Below are positions 7,691-17,100 of a DNA stretch of 64,000 bases, piece by piece. How positions within the stretch are numbered: the stretch's first letter is position 1; the number at the start of each line of letters is the position of its first letter. Origin of the DNA: a candidate division WOR-3 bacterium (GTDB lineage: Bacteria > Hydrothermota > Tepidihabitantia > Tepidihabitantales > Tepidihabitantaceae); NCBI GenBank assembly GCA_024653355.1, contig JANLFQ010000001.1, forward strand, positions 828,576 to 892,575, written 5' to 3'. The translations under genes were made by a program, and so were the position numbers. The notes below the pieces were generated by a model. That model saw nothing but the letters and a program-made list of their open reading frames with translations. It ran no database searches and had not been told where the DNA came from.

Positions 7691-8924
7691 ATCAACATTA
7701 GCGGCGATCGCCCGAGAAGAAGGGCTGAAGCCCAATGAACTGCGCCGCTTGGTCGAATCAGGCAGGGTTGTTCTTCTTCAGAATCGGAAGCGGAAAATCA
7801 AGCCGCTTGCCATTGGCGAAAAAACCCGGGTCAAGGTCAACGCCAACATCGGCACATCGCCGGACCGGGTTGACCTGGAAACAGAACTGGAGAAACTGCG
7901 CGTTGCAATTACCGCCGGTGCCGATACGATAATGGACCTTTCGGTGGGCGGTGATGTGGACGAAATTCGCCGGGAGATTATTCGCAACGCCCCGGTTCCG
8001 GTTGGCACTGTGCCCATCTACCAGGTGGCAATAACCGCGCGTCAGCACCGGCGCTCTTTCCCCGAAGTTACCGTTAAAGACATTTTCCAGGGTATTGAAA
8101 AACACCTTGCCGATGGTGTTGACTTCATCACCGTCCACTGTGGCGTCACCCGAAAAAGTTTCAGCACCGTACGCCGCCGTTTGGGTGGTGTTGTCAGCCG
8201 GGGTGGCGTGATGATGATGGAATGGATGAAGTTCAACAATCGGGAAAATCCCCTTTATGAGCACTACGACGAACTGCTCGCAATGGCAAAAGAGTACCAT
8301 GCCACCCTGTCTTTAGGCGATGGACTGCGGCCCGGTGCCATTGCCGATGCCACCGATGAGGCACAGATTTCTGAACTTTTAACCATTGGTGAACTGGTGC
8401 AGCGTGCCCGGGCGGCTGGTGTTCAGGCAATGGTTGAAGGCCCGGGTCACATTCCGATTGACCAGATTGAGGCGAACATTTTACTTGAAAAGACGGTCTG
8501 CGACGGCGCGCCGTTCTATGTCCTTGGTCCTCTGGTAACCGACATCGCCTGCGGTTACGACCACATTACGGCGGCGATTGGTGGCGCCCTTGCCGCCTAT
8601 TACGGTGCCGATTTTCTCTGTTATGTCACCCCGTCAGAGCACCTCGGACTGCCCGATGTCGAGGATGTCCGGGAAGGGGTCATCGCATCGCGCATTGCCG
8701 CCCATGCAGCAGATGTCGCCCGGCATCACCCGGGCGCGATTGACTGGGACAACAAACTTTCCCGCTTTCGTGCCCGCCTCCAGTGGGGCAAAATGATTGC
8801 CCACAGTCTTGACCCGGAACGGGCAAAGGCGGTTTTTGCCATTCAGCCTTCGCGCACCGAAGGCGCCTGTACAATGTGCGGCGAATTTTGTGCGGTAAAG
8901 AAAACAAAGGAGACGCTTCTATGA
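7683..8924 (+). CDS. thiC: Phosphomethylpyrimidine synthase ThiC (short form)
   Basis: ThiC is a radical SAM enzyme that rearranges aminoimidazole ribotide to hydroxymethylpyrimidine phosphate for thiamine synthesis. The 413-aa product has the family stretches NANIGTSPDRVDLETELEKL, GADTIMDLSVGGD, HCGVTRKSF, EGPGHIP and YDHITAAIGGALAA, and ends with the cluster motif CTMCGEFCAVKK (C-x2-C-x3-C), the spacing of the short archaeal/clostridial-type ThiC rather than the ~600-aa form. No other thiamine gene and no TPP riboswitch is present. The ThiC paralogue BzaF, which makes hydroxybenzimidazole, is a less likely alternative because no bza or cobamide gene lies nearby. Confidence 0.93.
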   Translation: MNKSTLAAIAREEGLKPNELRRLVESGRVVLLQNRKRKIKPLAIGEKTRVKVNANIGTSPDRVDLETELEKLRVAITAGADTIMDLSVGGDVDEIRREIIRNAPVPVGTVPIYQVAITARQHRRSFPEVTVKDIFQGIEKHLADGVDFITVHCGVTRKSFSTVRRRLGGVVSRGGVMMMEWMKFNNRENPLYEHYDELLAMAKEYHATLSLGDGLRPGAIADATDEAQISELLTIGELVQRARAAGVQAMVEGPGHIPIDQIEANILLEKTVCDGAPFYVLGPLVTDIACGYDHITAAIGGALAAYYGADFLCYVTPSEHLGLPDVEDVREGVIASRIAAHAADVARHHPGAIDWDNKLSRFRARLQWGKMIAHSLDPERAKAVFAIQPSRTEGACTMCGEFCAVKKTKETLL

Positions 8925-10012
8925 TTAAACCAAAATACAAACTCTACACACCGGGACCGGTCGCGGTTCCGGCTGACTACCTCAAAGCCCTGAACAACGA
9001 CCTCGTTTACCACCGCGAGGCAACTTTTGCATCCCTTCAGGATTCAGTGATGAAGGGACTGGCAAAACTTTTCCTTACCAGCCAGCCGGTCTATGTCCTC
9101 ACCGCTTCGGGGACCGGTGCGATGGAAGCGGCCGTCGCCAATCTTGTCAACCCTCAGGACCGGGTTATCGTTACCGTTTGTGGTAAGTTTGGTGAGCGCT
9201 GGCGAGAACTGGCTATCAGGTTCGGGGGTTATGTTGACGAACTCAATCGCCCTTACGGTGAATCCATCCCTCCCGAAGAACTGGAGCGCAAACTGAAATC
9301 AAACGATGCTGCCCGCTGCGTTTTTACCACGCTCACCGAAACATCCACCGGTGCCCTCAACGACATCAAAGCGTTTGGCGAAATCTGCCACCGCCTAAAC
9401 CGAATTCTAATTGTTGATGCCGTTGCCGGTATGGGTGTTGATGAACTGCAAATGGACGCCTGGCATCTCGATGTTGTCATTGCCGGTTCACAGAAGGGGT
9501 TGGCGGTGCCACCCGGACTGTCTTTCATCGCCCTCAGCCCCCGTGCCTGGGAACAGGTTGAGAAGTGCAAAAACACCCGTTACTACTTTGACCTGCGCAA
9601 ATACCGCCAGTTTGCCGAAAAGGGGCAAACACCCTGGACCCCAGCAATCTCAATCTACTATGCCCTTGACCTCGCCCTCAAGAAATACCACCGGCGCGGT
9701 GTTAAGAAAATCTGGCAGGAAAAGGCAACCCTTGCCCGTTATGTTCGGGAAAAGGTCGTAAAGATGGGACTTACCATTTTCCCTAAGAACCCGGCAAACG
9801 CCCTCACCGTCATCCGCTTACCTGATGGCGTGGACGGCACGAAAATCGTTGACATCTGCAAGACCCAGAATCGCATCCTTCTCGCTAATGGTCAGGCAGA
9901 AATGCGCGGCAAGGTGGTGCGCATCGGCCATATGGCACCGATGACAAAAACCGAAGCCGACCGGGTACTAAAACAGTTCTATCAGGCTTACAAGAAGGTT
10001 GCGGGAAAGTAA
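8921..10012 (+). CDS. Class V PLP-dependent aminotransferase (alanine/serine-glyoxylate type)
   Basis: The 363-aa protein starts MIKPKYKLYTPGPVAVP, the usual opening of the alanine-glyoxylate/serine-pyruvate family. Further landmarks are ASGTGAMEAAVANLV, the TSTGALNDI stretch, IVDAVAGMG, and GSQKGLAVPPGLSF with the Schiff-base lysine. The ATG at 8921 overlaps the thiC stop (ATGA) and has AAGGAG eight bases upstream; an in-frame ATG at 8876 lies within thiC and is rejected. Substrates cannot be fixed from sequence: serine, alanine, aspartate or phosphoserine are possible donors. Coupling to thiC suggests one operon, but no shared pathway is obvious. Confidence 0.9.
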   Translation: MIKPKYKLYTPGPVAVPADYLKALNNDLVYHREATFASLQDSVMKGLAKLFLTSQPVYVLTASGTGAMEAAVANLVNPQDRVIVTVCGKFGERWRELAIRFGGYVDELNRPYGESIPPEELERKLKSNDAARCVFTTLTETSTGALNDIKAFGEICHRLNRILIVDAVAGMGVDELQMDAWHLDVVIAGSQKGLAVPPGLSFIALSPRAWEQVEKCKNTRYYFDLRKYRQFAEKGQTPWTPAISIYYALDLALKKYHRRGVKKIWQEKATLARYVREKVVKMGLTIFPKNPANALTVIRLPDGVDGTKIVDICKTQNRILLANGQAEMRGKVVRIGHMAPMTKTEADRVLKQFYQAYKKVAGK

Positions 10013-10025
10013 TAACCTGAAGGTC

Positions 10026-10065
10026 GCAGTAGTTAACAAGTTGTAAATTAACGAGTTAATACTGC
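10026..10065. other. Imperfect hairpin after the aminotransferase gene
   Basis: GCAGTA and TTAAC (10026-10037) can pair with GTTAA and TACTGC (10055-10065) with a one-base bulge and a 17-nt loop. No T-run follows, so it is not a standard intrinsic terminator; it may protect the mRNA end. Confidence 0.3.
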
Positions 10066-10127
10066 GTTCCAGCCCCATCTGCTCACATTCGGAAAACCGT
10101 TTTCCATCGGTTTTATTACCTAACACA

Positions 10128-10177
10128 TTGAAAATCAATTAATTAACGCATAAAAACCCTGCGGCATAAGTAGTGCA
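10128..10177 (+). promoter_or_regulatory. Two overlapping promoter candidates for the small membrane protein
   Basis: A sigma70-type pair TTGAAA (10128-10133), 17 bp, TAAAAA (10151-10156) lies just ahead of CGGCATAAGTAGTGCA (10162-10177). The latter has GG and GC separated by exactly 10 bp with GGCA and TGCA flanks, the -24/-12 layout of sigma54 promoters, though other consensus positions differ. Confidence 0.45.
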
Positions 10178-10199
10178 TATTTAACCTGTGGGAAGGAAG

Positions 10200-10382
10200 A
10201 TGAAATTAAAACGCACGCGTCCCTCAAACCTCCTGCTTGCCGGGTTACTCGTAATTACGCTCGGCTGGGCAGCCAGTGCCAATTTGGGTCCGGCTGAAGC
10301 GCTCATACCGATTGCCGGTGTTATTACCGGTTTAACAATCCTTACGACTGTTGTCTCGGGCGGACCAAGGGCTTTTCTCTAA
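10200..10382 (+). CDS. Small two-segment membrane protein, unrecognised
   Basis: The 60-aa product has a basic N-terminus (MKLKRTRPSN) and two hydrophobic segments, LLLAGLLVITLGWAASA and ALIPIAGVITGLTILTTVV. The ATG at 10200 is preceded immediately by a GGGAAGGAAG ribosome site; the GTG at 10188 is inside that site and is rejected. I do not recognise a family. It has its own promoter region and faces the phosphatidyltransferase operon tail to tail, 16 bp apart. The first segment could also be read as a signal peptide. Confidence 0.6.
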   Translation: MKLKRTRPSNLLLAGLLVITLGWAASANLGPAEALIPIAGVITGLTILTTVVSGGPRAFL

Positions 10383-10398
10383 CAACACTTTCGTTCTG

Positions 10399-11040
10399 TT
10401 AATCCTGTTCACCCGGCAGCCGGAATTTGACCATTATCCGCAAAAAAACAACGAGGTAATTGATAAAAGAAACCACTATCAAAACCAGGACCGTGTAATC
10501 GGCAAAAACCTTCAGATGGTCCAGACGGGGTACAATTCCGCTCAGGAAACCGTTTCCGGCATCGCTGCTTAAGGTGTAGAAAAGAATCAGCAGGGCAAAC
10601 GCACAGCCCGTAATCTTTCCCACCACATCAGAAGAGACAAAAGAACCCCGAAACTTCATCACCACCGCGCTGCCCGCGAGAATCAGCAAATCACGCAGGA
10701 TGACCGCCCCGGCAACAAACAGCGGCAGGTCGCTGATGAAAACCAAAGTAATCAATACCGACCCAATCCAGATTTTGTCAACCAGATGGTCAAGCACCCG
10801 CCCGGTATTAGAAACCTGTCCCAATCGCCGGGCAAGAAAACCGTCCAGGGCATCGGTTGACCAAGAGATAAGCATCACAATCACTGCGGCAACCGCGGCA
10901 CGCCGAAAAAGAAAAAAAAGGACCAGTGGCAAAAGCACCAAACGCGAAATTGACAGAAGGTTGGGAATGGTCAGCAAACGGTTTCCATTTTGGGGCTCGC
11001 CCTTTTCTATTCTGTCTTTCACCTTTGACTCCCGGACCAT
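10399..11040 (-). CDS. CDP-alcohol phosphatidyltransferase (PgsA-like)
   Basis: The enzyme transfers a phosphatidyl group from CDP-diacylglycerol to an alcohol in the membrane. The catalytic motif D-G-x2-A-R-x8-G-x3-D-x3-D is complete: DGFLARR, then GRVLDHLVD. The 213-aa length and five to six hydrophobic helices fit the family. Phosphatidylglycerophosphate synthase is the most common member and is the best guess, but the acceptor alcohol cannot be read from the sequence. The gene overlaps nadK by 22 bp at the end of the prfA operon. Confidence 0.85.
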   Translation of the reverse strand: MVRESKVKDRIEKGEPQNGNRLLTIPNLLSISRLVLLPLVLFFLFRRAAVAAVIVMLISWSTDALDGFLARRLGQVSNTGRVLDHLVDKIWIGSVLITLVFISDLPLFVAGAVILRDLLILAGSAVVMKFRGSFVSSDVVGKITGCAFALLILFYTLSSDAGNGFLSGIVPRLDHLKVFADYTVLVLIVVSFINYLVVFLRIMVKFRLPGEQD

Positions 11041-11879
11041 TTCAACTTTTTGCGCAGGATTTCAAAATAACTTTTCTTTTTCGGCACGACCAGCCGTACC
11101 GCGTGCTTTGCCCGGGTCACGATTAAACGGTCGCCCCGGTGAAAAACCCAGCGGTGCTGCCCGTCAAGAGTCACCACCGCCTCCTCTGATTTACCGGTGA
11201 GTTCTAATTCAACTGTCCCGTCTCCCGGTAAAACAATCGGTCTTGCGGTCAACGCGTGCGGACAGAGCGGGGTAATGACAAGCGCCGTCATCGTCGGATA
11301 AAGAACCGGACCACCGGCGGCAAGCGAATAAGCGGTTGAACCGGTCGGCGTTGCGACAACAACCCCGTCACCCACAAACTTATTCAAAAACTGACCCTGC
11401 CAGTTTAAAACCACCTCCACGACCCTGCCCGAAGGACCCATATTCACCGCACAATCGTTAAAGGCATACCCCATCTTTTTCTGTCCCGCACCATCAATCA
11501 TCTGACAGGCAAGCACCATCCTTCTTTCCTCGCCAAACTTACCCCGGACAAAATCACAAATTCCCTGCCGCGCCTCACCGGTCGAAAATTCGGTCAGAAA
11601 ACCAAGACCCCCTAAGTTCACCCCCATTATCGGCGTCTCCCTTTCCCCGACCATCTGGACCGCTCGCAGAAGCGTTCCGTCGCCTCCTAACGCCACCACG
11701 AGGTCAACATCTTTAATCCCCTTGCGGAAGTGCCGAATTGCCATCACCGGTTTGTCGGCAAGAGAGACATCAAAACCTTTGTCTTTCAGCCAGCACATTA
11801 GTTCCGGCACAAACCGTTGTGCTAAAGGCTTACTCCAGTTTACCACCAGCCCGATTTTAATCTTCTTACTGGACTTCAC
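11019..11879 (-). CDS. nadK: NAD kinase
   Basis: The cytoplasmic enzyme phosphorylates NAD to NADP. The 286-aa protein carries the GGDGTLLRAV motif, VNLGGLGFLTEF, a NDCAVNMGPSGRVVEV stretch (the family usually has NE here) and DGVVVATPTGSTAYSLAAGG, all characteristic of PpnK/NadK. It overlaps prmC by 14 bp and the phosphatidyltransferase gene by 22 bp, so the four genes prfA-prmC-nadK-pgsA-like are translationally coupled. Confidence 0.95.
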   Translation of the reverse strand: MKSSKKIKIGLVVNWSKPLAQRFVPELMCWLKDKGFDVSLADKPVMAIRHFRKGIKDVDLVVALGGDGTLLRAVQMVGERETPIMGVNLGGLGFLTEFSTGEARQGICDFVRGKFGEERRMVLACQMIDGAGQKKMGYAFNDCAVNMGPSGRVVEVVLNWQGQFLNKFVGDGVVVATPTGSTAYSLAAGGPVLYPTMTALVITPLCPHALTARPIVLPGDGTVELELTGKSEEAVVTLDGQHRWVFHRGDRLIVTRAKHAVRLVVPKKKSYFEILRKKLKWSGSQR

Positions 11880-12774
11880 CCTTCACCTCCATCATCTCTT
11901 TTCCGCCCTCCTGTTCTTTACGATAAAAGACATAACGTACCTTACGGAACAGGTCGCACTCAACTTTCGCGCCTGGTAACAACCTGCGCACAAACGCACC
12001 CTGGGTATGGTCAATTTCCAGCGCCAGAACCCCGCCCGGTGCCAGTAGTCCAATACCTTTGGTTATCAACATCTTAACCACTTTCACCCCTTTCGCACCG
12101 CCGTCAAGACTGATGCGGGGTTCATAATCCCGCACCCGCACCGATAAACGAGGCAATCGCTCGCCCGGAATGTAAGGTGGGTTGGATATCAACAGGTCCA
12201 CCTGACCCCGTATAAAATTAAGTTTACCATCGATTGGCGTCATTGTCTGAACCAATCGCACCCGCTCACTTAACCGATAGCGCCGCACATTCATCTCTGC
12301 CACCGCCAGAGCCTGCGGCGAAACATCAACCGCCCACACTTCGGCATTGGGAAACATCCGCGCCAGCGCAATGGCAATGCACCCGGAACCCGTGCCATAA
12401 TCAACAATCACCTCCGGGTTCTTAACCCACGCTGCCGCCCGAAGAACCAGTTCTTCGGTTTCCGGTCTGGGAATGAACACCCGCTCGTCAACATACAGTT
12501 CCAAGTCCAGAAAATACGCCTTCTTAACGAGATACTGAACCGGTGTTCCCCTCTTTACCGCCCTGACCATGTACCAGAACTCCTGGACCTGCTTCGTGTC
12601 CATCTGTCGGCTATCATAATAAAGCTGGTGTCTTTTTAATCCCAGCATCCCCATCAAAAGAAACTCCGCCTCTTCTCGGCGAATCAATCGTGCCGCACTC
12701 TTTAACTCCGCAACCGTTGTTGTCTTCTCTTTATCCTGCTCCAATTCAATTTCCGAGCATCCATCAGCTCTCAC
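11866..12774 (-). CDS. prmC: Release factor glutamine methyltransferase
   Basis: PrmC methylates the glutamine of the GGQ motif in release factors. The 302-aa protein has the SAM-binding loop [15 protein letters not shown] and the NPPYIPGE motif that positions the glutamine. It starts with GTG, overlapping the prfA stop (GTGA), the classical gene pair. An N-terminal helical release-factor-binding domain occupies the first ~110 residues. Confidence 0.95.
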   Translation of the reverse strand: MRADGCSEIELEQDKEKTTTVAELKSAARLIRREEAEFLLMGMLGLKRHQLYYDSRQMDTKQVQEFWYMVRAVKRGTPVQYLVKKAYFLDLELYVDERVFIPRPETEELVLRAAAWVKNPEVIVDYGTGSGCIAIALARMFPNAEVWAVDVSPQALAVAEMNVRRYRLSERVRLVQTMTPIDGKLNFIRGQVDLLISNPPYIPGERLPRLSVRVRDYEPRISLDGGAKGVKVVKMLITKGIGLLAPGGVLALEIDHTQGAFVRRLLPGAKVECDLFRKVRYVFYRKEQEGGKEMMEVKGEVQ

Positions 12775-13841
12775 AGCGCCGCCTCCGCCTTCTCCAGTTC
12801 CCGAAACAGCGGGTCAAGTTCGCCATCCAGCACCGCTTCGAGATTGTGCAGGGAAAAACCGATGCGATGGTCGGTAACCCGATTCTGGGGAAAATTATAA
12901 GTGCGAATTTTCTCACTCCGTTCACCGCTACCGATTTGCTTCCGTCGGGTTTCGGTCGTGCGCGCCATCTCCTCTTGACGACGCATATCACCCAGCCGCG
13001 CCAGCAGTACCTTCATCGCTTTCATTCGGTTCCGTGCCTGCGACCTCTCGTCCTGACACACGACGGTAATTCCGGTCGGAATATGCGTAAGCCGCACCGC
13101 CGAACTTACCTTATTCACATTCTGTCCTCCGTGCCCGCCGGCCCGGAATGTCTCCATCTTGATTTCATCCGGATTCACTTTCAACTCAAACTCCTCCTGC
13201 TCTAAGAGTACCGCCACCGTAACCGTTGAAGTGTGAATCCTTCCTGACGCCTCAGTTTCCGGCACCCTTTGCACCCGGTGGACACCGCTCTCAAACCGAA
13301 AGAACCGATAAGGTGAATCACCCTCCACCGCGAACACAATCTCCTTAAGCCCCTTCAGGTCGCTCGGTCGGGAAGAAAGCACCTCCACCTTCAAATTGTG
13401 CCGTTCCGCATATCTGGAGTACATCCGGAACAAATCCGCGGCAAAAAGCGCCGCCTCTTCGCCCCCTGCTGCCGCCCTAATCTCCACGATACAACCCTTT
13501 TCCCATTCGGGCGGTTTCGGGCGCAACGCCTCCTCCAGTTCTGTTACCAGTTTTTCCTCCGCCTCCTGCAACCTTTTCAACTCTACCTCAGCAAGCTCTC
13601 TCATCTCGCCATCCTGAGTAGTCCGAACAAGCCCTTCAACATCCCGTTGTTCCTGCCTCAATCTTTCATACTCAGTCCAGCGCGCCAGAATTGCACTCAA
13701 CTGCCGGTGCTCCTTCGTCAATGTCTGCAGCCGAGGCACATCCTTCATTACCTCCTGGTCGACAAGCAACCGCTCAATCTCTATTTTACGTTGTTGAAGC
13801 GCCTCAAACTTCTTTTTAAACTCCTCAAAAGAGACTGGCAT
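12771..13841 (-). CDS. prfA: Peptide chain release factor 1
   Basis: RF1 ends translation at UAA and UAG. The 356-aa length, the GGQ motif at residues 238-240 ([12 protein letters not shown]) and the decoding tripeptide P-E-T at 194-196 within [14 protein letters not shown] identify RF1; RF2 would carry SPF. The N-terminal ~100 residues are helical and charged. The upstream region has no consensus promoter; a weak TTGGGG/TAACTG pair and a purine-rich GAAAGAAAG stretch precede the ATG. Confidence 0.96.
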   Translation of the reverse strand: MPVSFEEFKKKFEALQQRKIEIERLLVDQEVMKDVPRLQTLTKEHRQLSAILARWTEYERLRQEQRDVEGLVRTTQDGEMRELAEVELKRLQEAEEKLVTELEEALRPKPPEWEKGCIVEIRAAAGGEEAALFAADLFRMYSRYAERHNLKVEVLSSRPSDLKGLKEIVFAVEGDSPYRFFRFESGVHRVQRVPETEASGRIHTSTVTVAVLLEQEEFELKVNPDEIKMETFRAGGHGGQNVNKVSSAVRLTHIPTGITVVCQDERSQARNRMKAMKVLLARLGDMRRQEEMARTTETRRKQIGSGERSEKIRTYNFPQNRVTDHRIGFSLHNLEAVLDGELDPLFRELEKAEAAL

Positions 13842-13987
13842 AAAAGCTTTCTTTCAGTTAAAACTAAAGGAATTGCCCCAACCGAACCACAGACCTACAA
13901 ACTCTAAAACTTTGAAACTTTCCAGCCACAACTCATTATCTTTACCATAAAACCGCTGTCAACAACCGCCCTTAATTCGAATTTAAC

Positions 13988-14016
13988 TTGACACGAAACT
14001 ATTATCCTTCTATAAT
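13988..14016 (+). promoter_or_regulatory. Consensus sigma70 promoter of the 1336-aa propeller gene
   Basis: TTGACA (13988-13993), 17 bp, TATAAT (14011-14016): both hexamers are perfect. The leader from about 14023 to the ATG at 14122 is roughly 100 nt and ends with AAAGGAGG, in contrast to the leaderless units elsewhere. Confidence 0.85.
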
Positions 14017-14039
14017 CAAACTGGCTGTTGATAGCAGCT

Positions 14040-14070
14040 GGGGCTGAGACCAATCTAAATACTCAACCCC
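14040..14070 (+). other. Hairpin in the mRNA leader of the propeller gene
   Basis: GGGGCTGAG (14040-14048) pairs with CTCAACCCC (14062-14070) with one C-A mismatch and a 13-nt loop. It sits near the 5' end of the leader and may stabilise the transcript. The CTGAGA core recalls the thi-box but the second half of a TPP aptamer is absent. Confidence 0.35.
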
Positions 14071-14121
14071 GGGTTACATTTTTAATTAATGAAACCAAAC
14101 GCAGGCAATTAAAAGGAGGCT

Positions 14122-17100
14122 ATGATGAGAAATCTGGTTGTCGGTTTAATTGTGCTCTTGACACTGGGGTTTGCCGACACCCTTCTTGTCGAAAACTTTG
14201 ATGCTCCCTGGACACCCCAAAACCCACCCCCGGGCTGGAAGGTTATTTACGACAGTTTAAACCCCCAGAATTATGCCGATTGGCACCGGGAACCGGCAAA
14301 CGCCGCACCCTGGACCGACCATCCTTCACCATATCCGGCAATCTTCTGGCAACTGAACCAGAACCAGACCCCGGATATGCTCATCTCTCCGGTCATCAAC
14401 TGCGCCACCTATCGTAATATTGTCCTCACCTGCAGCACCTACTTTTCACACCGAATTTCTAACTCCTATACCGCTCAGATCCGTTACTCAATTGATGGTG
14501 GCCAAACATTTCCTTATGTTCTCAGGGACTATTACGAACAAAATGTCGGGCCCGGGGTTCTCGAATCTTTTGAACTACCTTCGGCAACCAGGCGCGATAG
14601 TGTTGTCATCGCCTGGATTTTTCAGGGTGATTTGTTCAACATCAACTGGTGGATGTTTGACGATGTCGTCGTTACCGGAGACTCAATCCTTACTTACGAC
14701 ATCCGGTGCCAGCGTATTTTAGAACCCGACTACTTTGAACTTCCGGGCAACCTTTATCCTCAAGCCCGCTTTCGCAACATCGGTTTACAGGACCAGTACG
14801 ATATACCGGTCTATTGCGAACTTTTTGACAGCCTTGGCAACGCTCTCTACCTGTGGCAGGACACAATTGATACCCTCCTTGCTCTCACCGGCGAGAAGGT
14901 GTCGTTTTTTGACTCTACCTCCTTCCCGTTGACCGCTGGTCACTACTCAATCAAGTTCTGGTGCGCGGCGGACTCCGACTACAACCGCGCTAACGACACC
15001 CTGACCCGCAACTTTGTGGTCTCAACCCTTGAAGAGATTGCCAATGACAACGGCACTCCTGCGGGTTATCGCACCTGGCCCGTAGGCCATTACGGCTGGG
15101 GTGCCAAATTTTCTATCTCCAACCCGGTTTTTATAGAATCGCTCAAGGTTTATCTTAACTCGCCAGTTAACCCGGCACATTCGCGATACCAACTTGCCAT
15201 CGCTCCTGACCTTGGCACCGGAATGCCCGGACCCTTCATATTTAAGACCCCGGTTCTTTACGCAGCACCGGGCGCGGGCTGGAACTCGGTCTTCGTTGCT
15301 GACACCGGCGAACAGATACCGGTTGTCGGCGACTTCTATGTTTTCTACCTTCAGGTTGGAGAACCGCCTGAATGCCCGCAACTCGCCAACGATGGCAACC
15401 TCAATAACCCCAACAACTATTGGACCTACTACCGGGACGGAACAATGCTCCCGGAAACACCACCTGGTGACCTGATGCTCCGGGTCGTTGTCAATCACGA
15501 GCCGCTTACCCCTTCAAATCAAGACGCCCGGGTGACATTTATCGAACAACCGCTCTATGAATTCATCCAGCGTCCCTTTGATGCGCCTTGCCCGATTCGT
15601 GCCCATATTGAAAACTTTGGCATTGACAGTTTATACAACATCCCGGTACGCTGTTCGGTTATCGATATAACCCACAATCCGCTCTTCACGGGCTCTGCCA
15701 CCATTGCCGCGCTGGGACCGGGTGACAGGATTGCGGTCGACTTCAACGGCTGGGTCCCAACAACCGCCTCCCAGCCCTGTTCGGTCATCGTCTATTTTGA
15801 CTGGAGCGGCGCGCCGATTGGTGATGAGGTACCGCAGAACGACGAGAAACGGTTCGGGTTTGACCTTGTCAAGGGTGCTTATACGGGCAGAGTCGCCACT
15901 GGTTACGCCTGGATTGACTCCGACACCACCGGTGGTCCGGTTTACTCATGGATTGACACCAGCGGTGCGAACATCGCCATCCAGCGGGAGGACGAATACC
16001 GCATCTTCGTACCCATCGGCTTTGACTTCCCCTACTCCGATACAACCTACAATAACTGTTATGTATGCACCAACGGCTGGCTTTCGCTCGGTTATGACCC
16101 CCACGAATTTGCGCCCAACCCGCAACGCATCCCGAACACCAACCTGCCAAACGCCCTGATTGCACCGTGGTGGGCTGACCATGAACTCCGTTCTGCCGGA
16201 AAGGTTTACTACAAAACAATCGGCCAGTCACCTAATAGACAGTTCGTCGTCATCTGGCAGAATGTAAACCTGAAGTACACCGACACTACCGACCTCGTAA
16301 CCTTTGAAGCCATCCTCAATGAAAACGGCACCGTGGTCTTTCAGTATCAGGATGTAACCACCGGCGACTTGAACTACGACTACGGCAAAAACACATCAAT
16401 CGGCATTGAAAACAAAGAAGGTAATGGCGGTGTTAACTACCTTTACTCCCTGCCCCCTCTTTCCGCAGCAACCAATGACCCCCAGAACCGATTAACATCA
16501 GGTCGGGCGATAAAACTGTACCGTGAGTTTCGGGACGCCGCGGCACTTGATATAGTGACACCCGCGACTTACACATTCCCGGAGACGCTTTACCCTCAGG
16601 TCAAAATCCAGAACTACGGCACCGTGGGTGATTCTATCTGGGCTTACCTGAGAATAATGCCGGGCGATTATTTCGACTCTGTCCTTGTAACTGGACTGGC
16701 ACCCGGTGCCGAGACAACCGTAACGATGCCAAGCACCTGGTATGGTCGCGGCACATTCTCGGCAGTATGTTCAACCGCAATGGCTGGTGATATCAACCCG
16801 GCTAACGACATCTTCAGCAAAGTCTTTATCTCTTCTTCCTGGGTGCAGCGTGAAGACATTCCGATTGGTCCTTCCCGCCGCAAAGTGAAAAACGCCTCCC
16901 TCGTCTATGTGCCGGCAACCAATAAACTGTATGCGCTCAAAGGCGGCAACACAAACGAATTCTACTCTTATGACATCGCTACCGGCACTTGGGAATCACT
17001 ACCCAGTATGCCGCTGGACCCGTCGGGCAAAAAGGCGAAAGAGGGTTGCGACCTCACTTATGACCAGTTCACCGGCACGCAGGGCACCATATGGGCAATC

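Noticed and set aside
8876-8920. Upstream ATG for the aminotransferase
   Set aside because: It lies inside thiC and the family start MIKPKYKLYTPGP fits the ATG at 8921 with its own AAGGAG site.
10092-10106. GGAAAACCGTTTTCC as a terminator
   Set aside because: The stem is A/T-rich with almost no loop room and is followed by ATCGGTTTTA rather than a clean T-run.
14023-14075. GGGGCTGAGAC in the leader of the large propeller gene as a TPP riboswitch
   Set aside because: Only the CTGAGA-like core is present; the second conserved half of the aptamer is missing and the downstream gene has no thiamine role.
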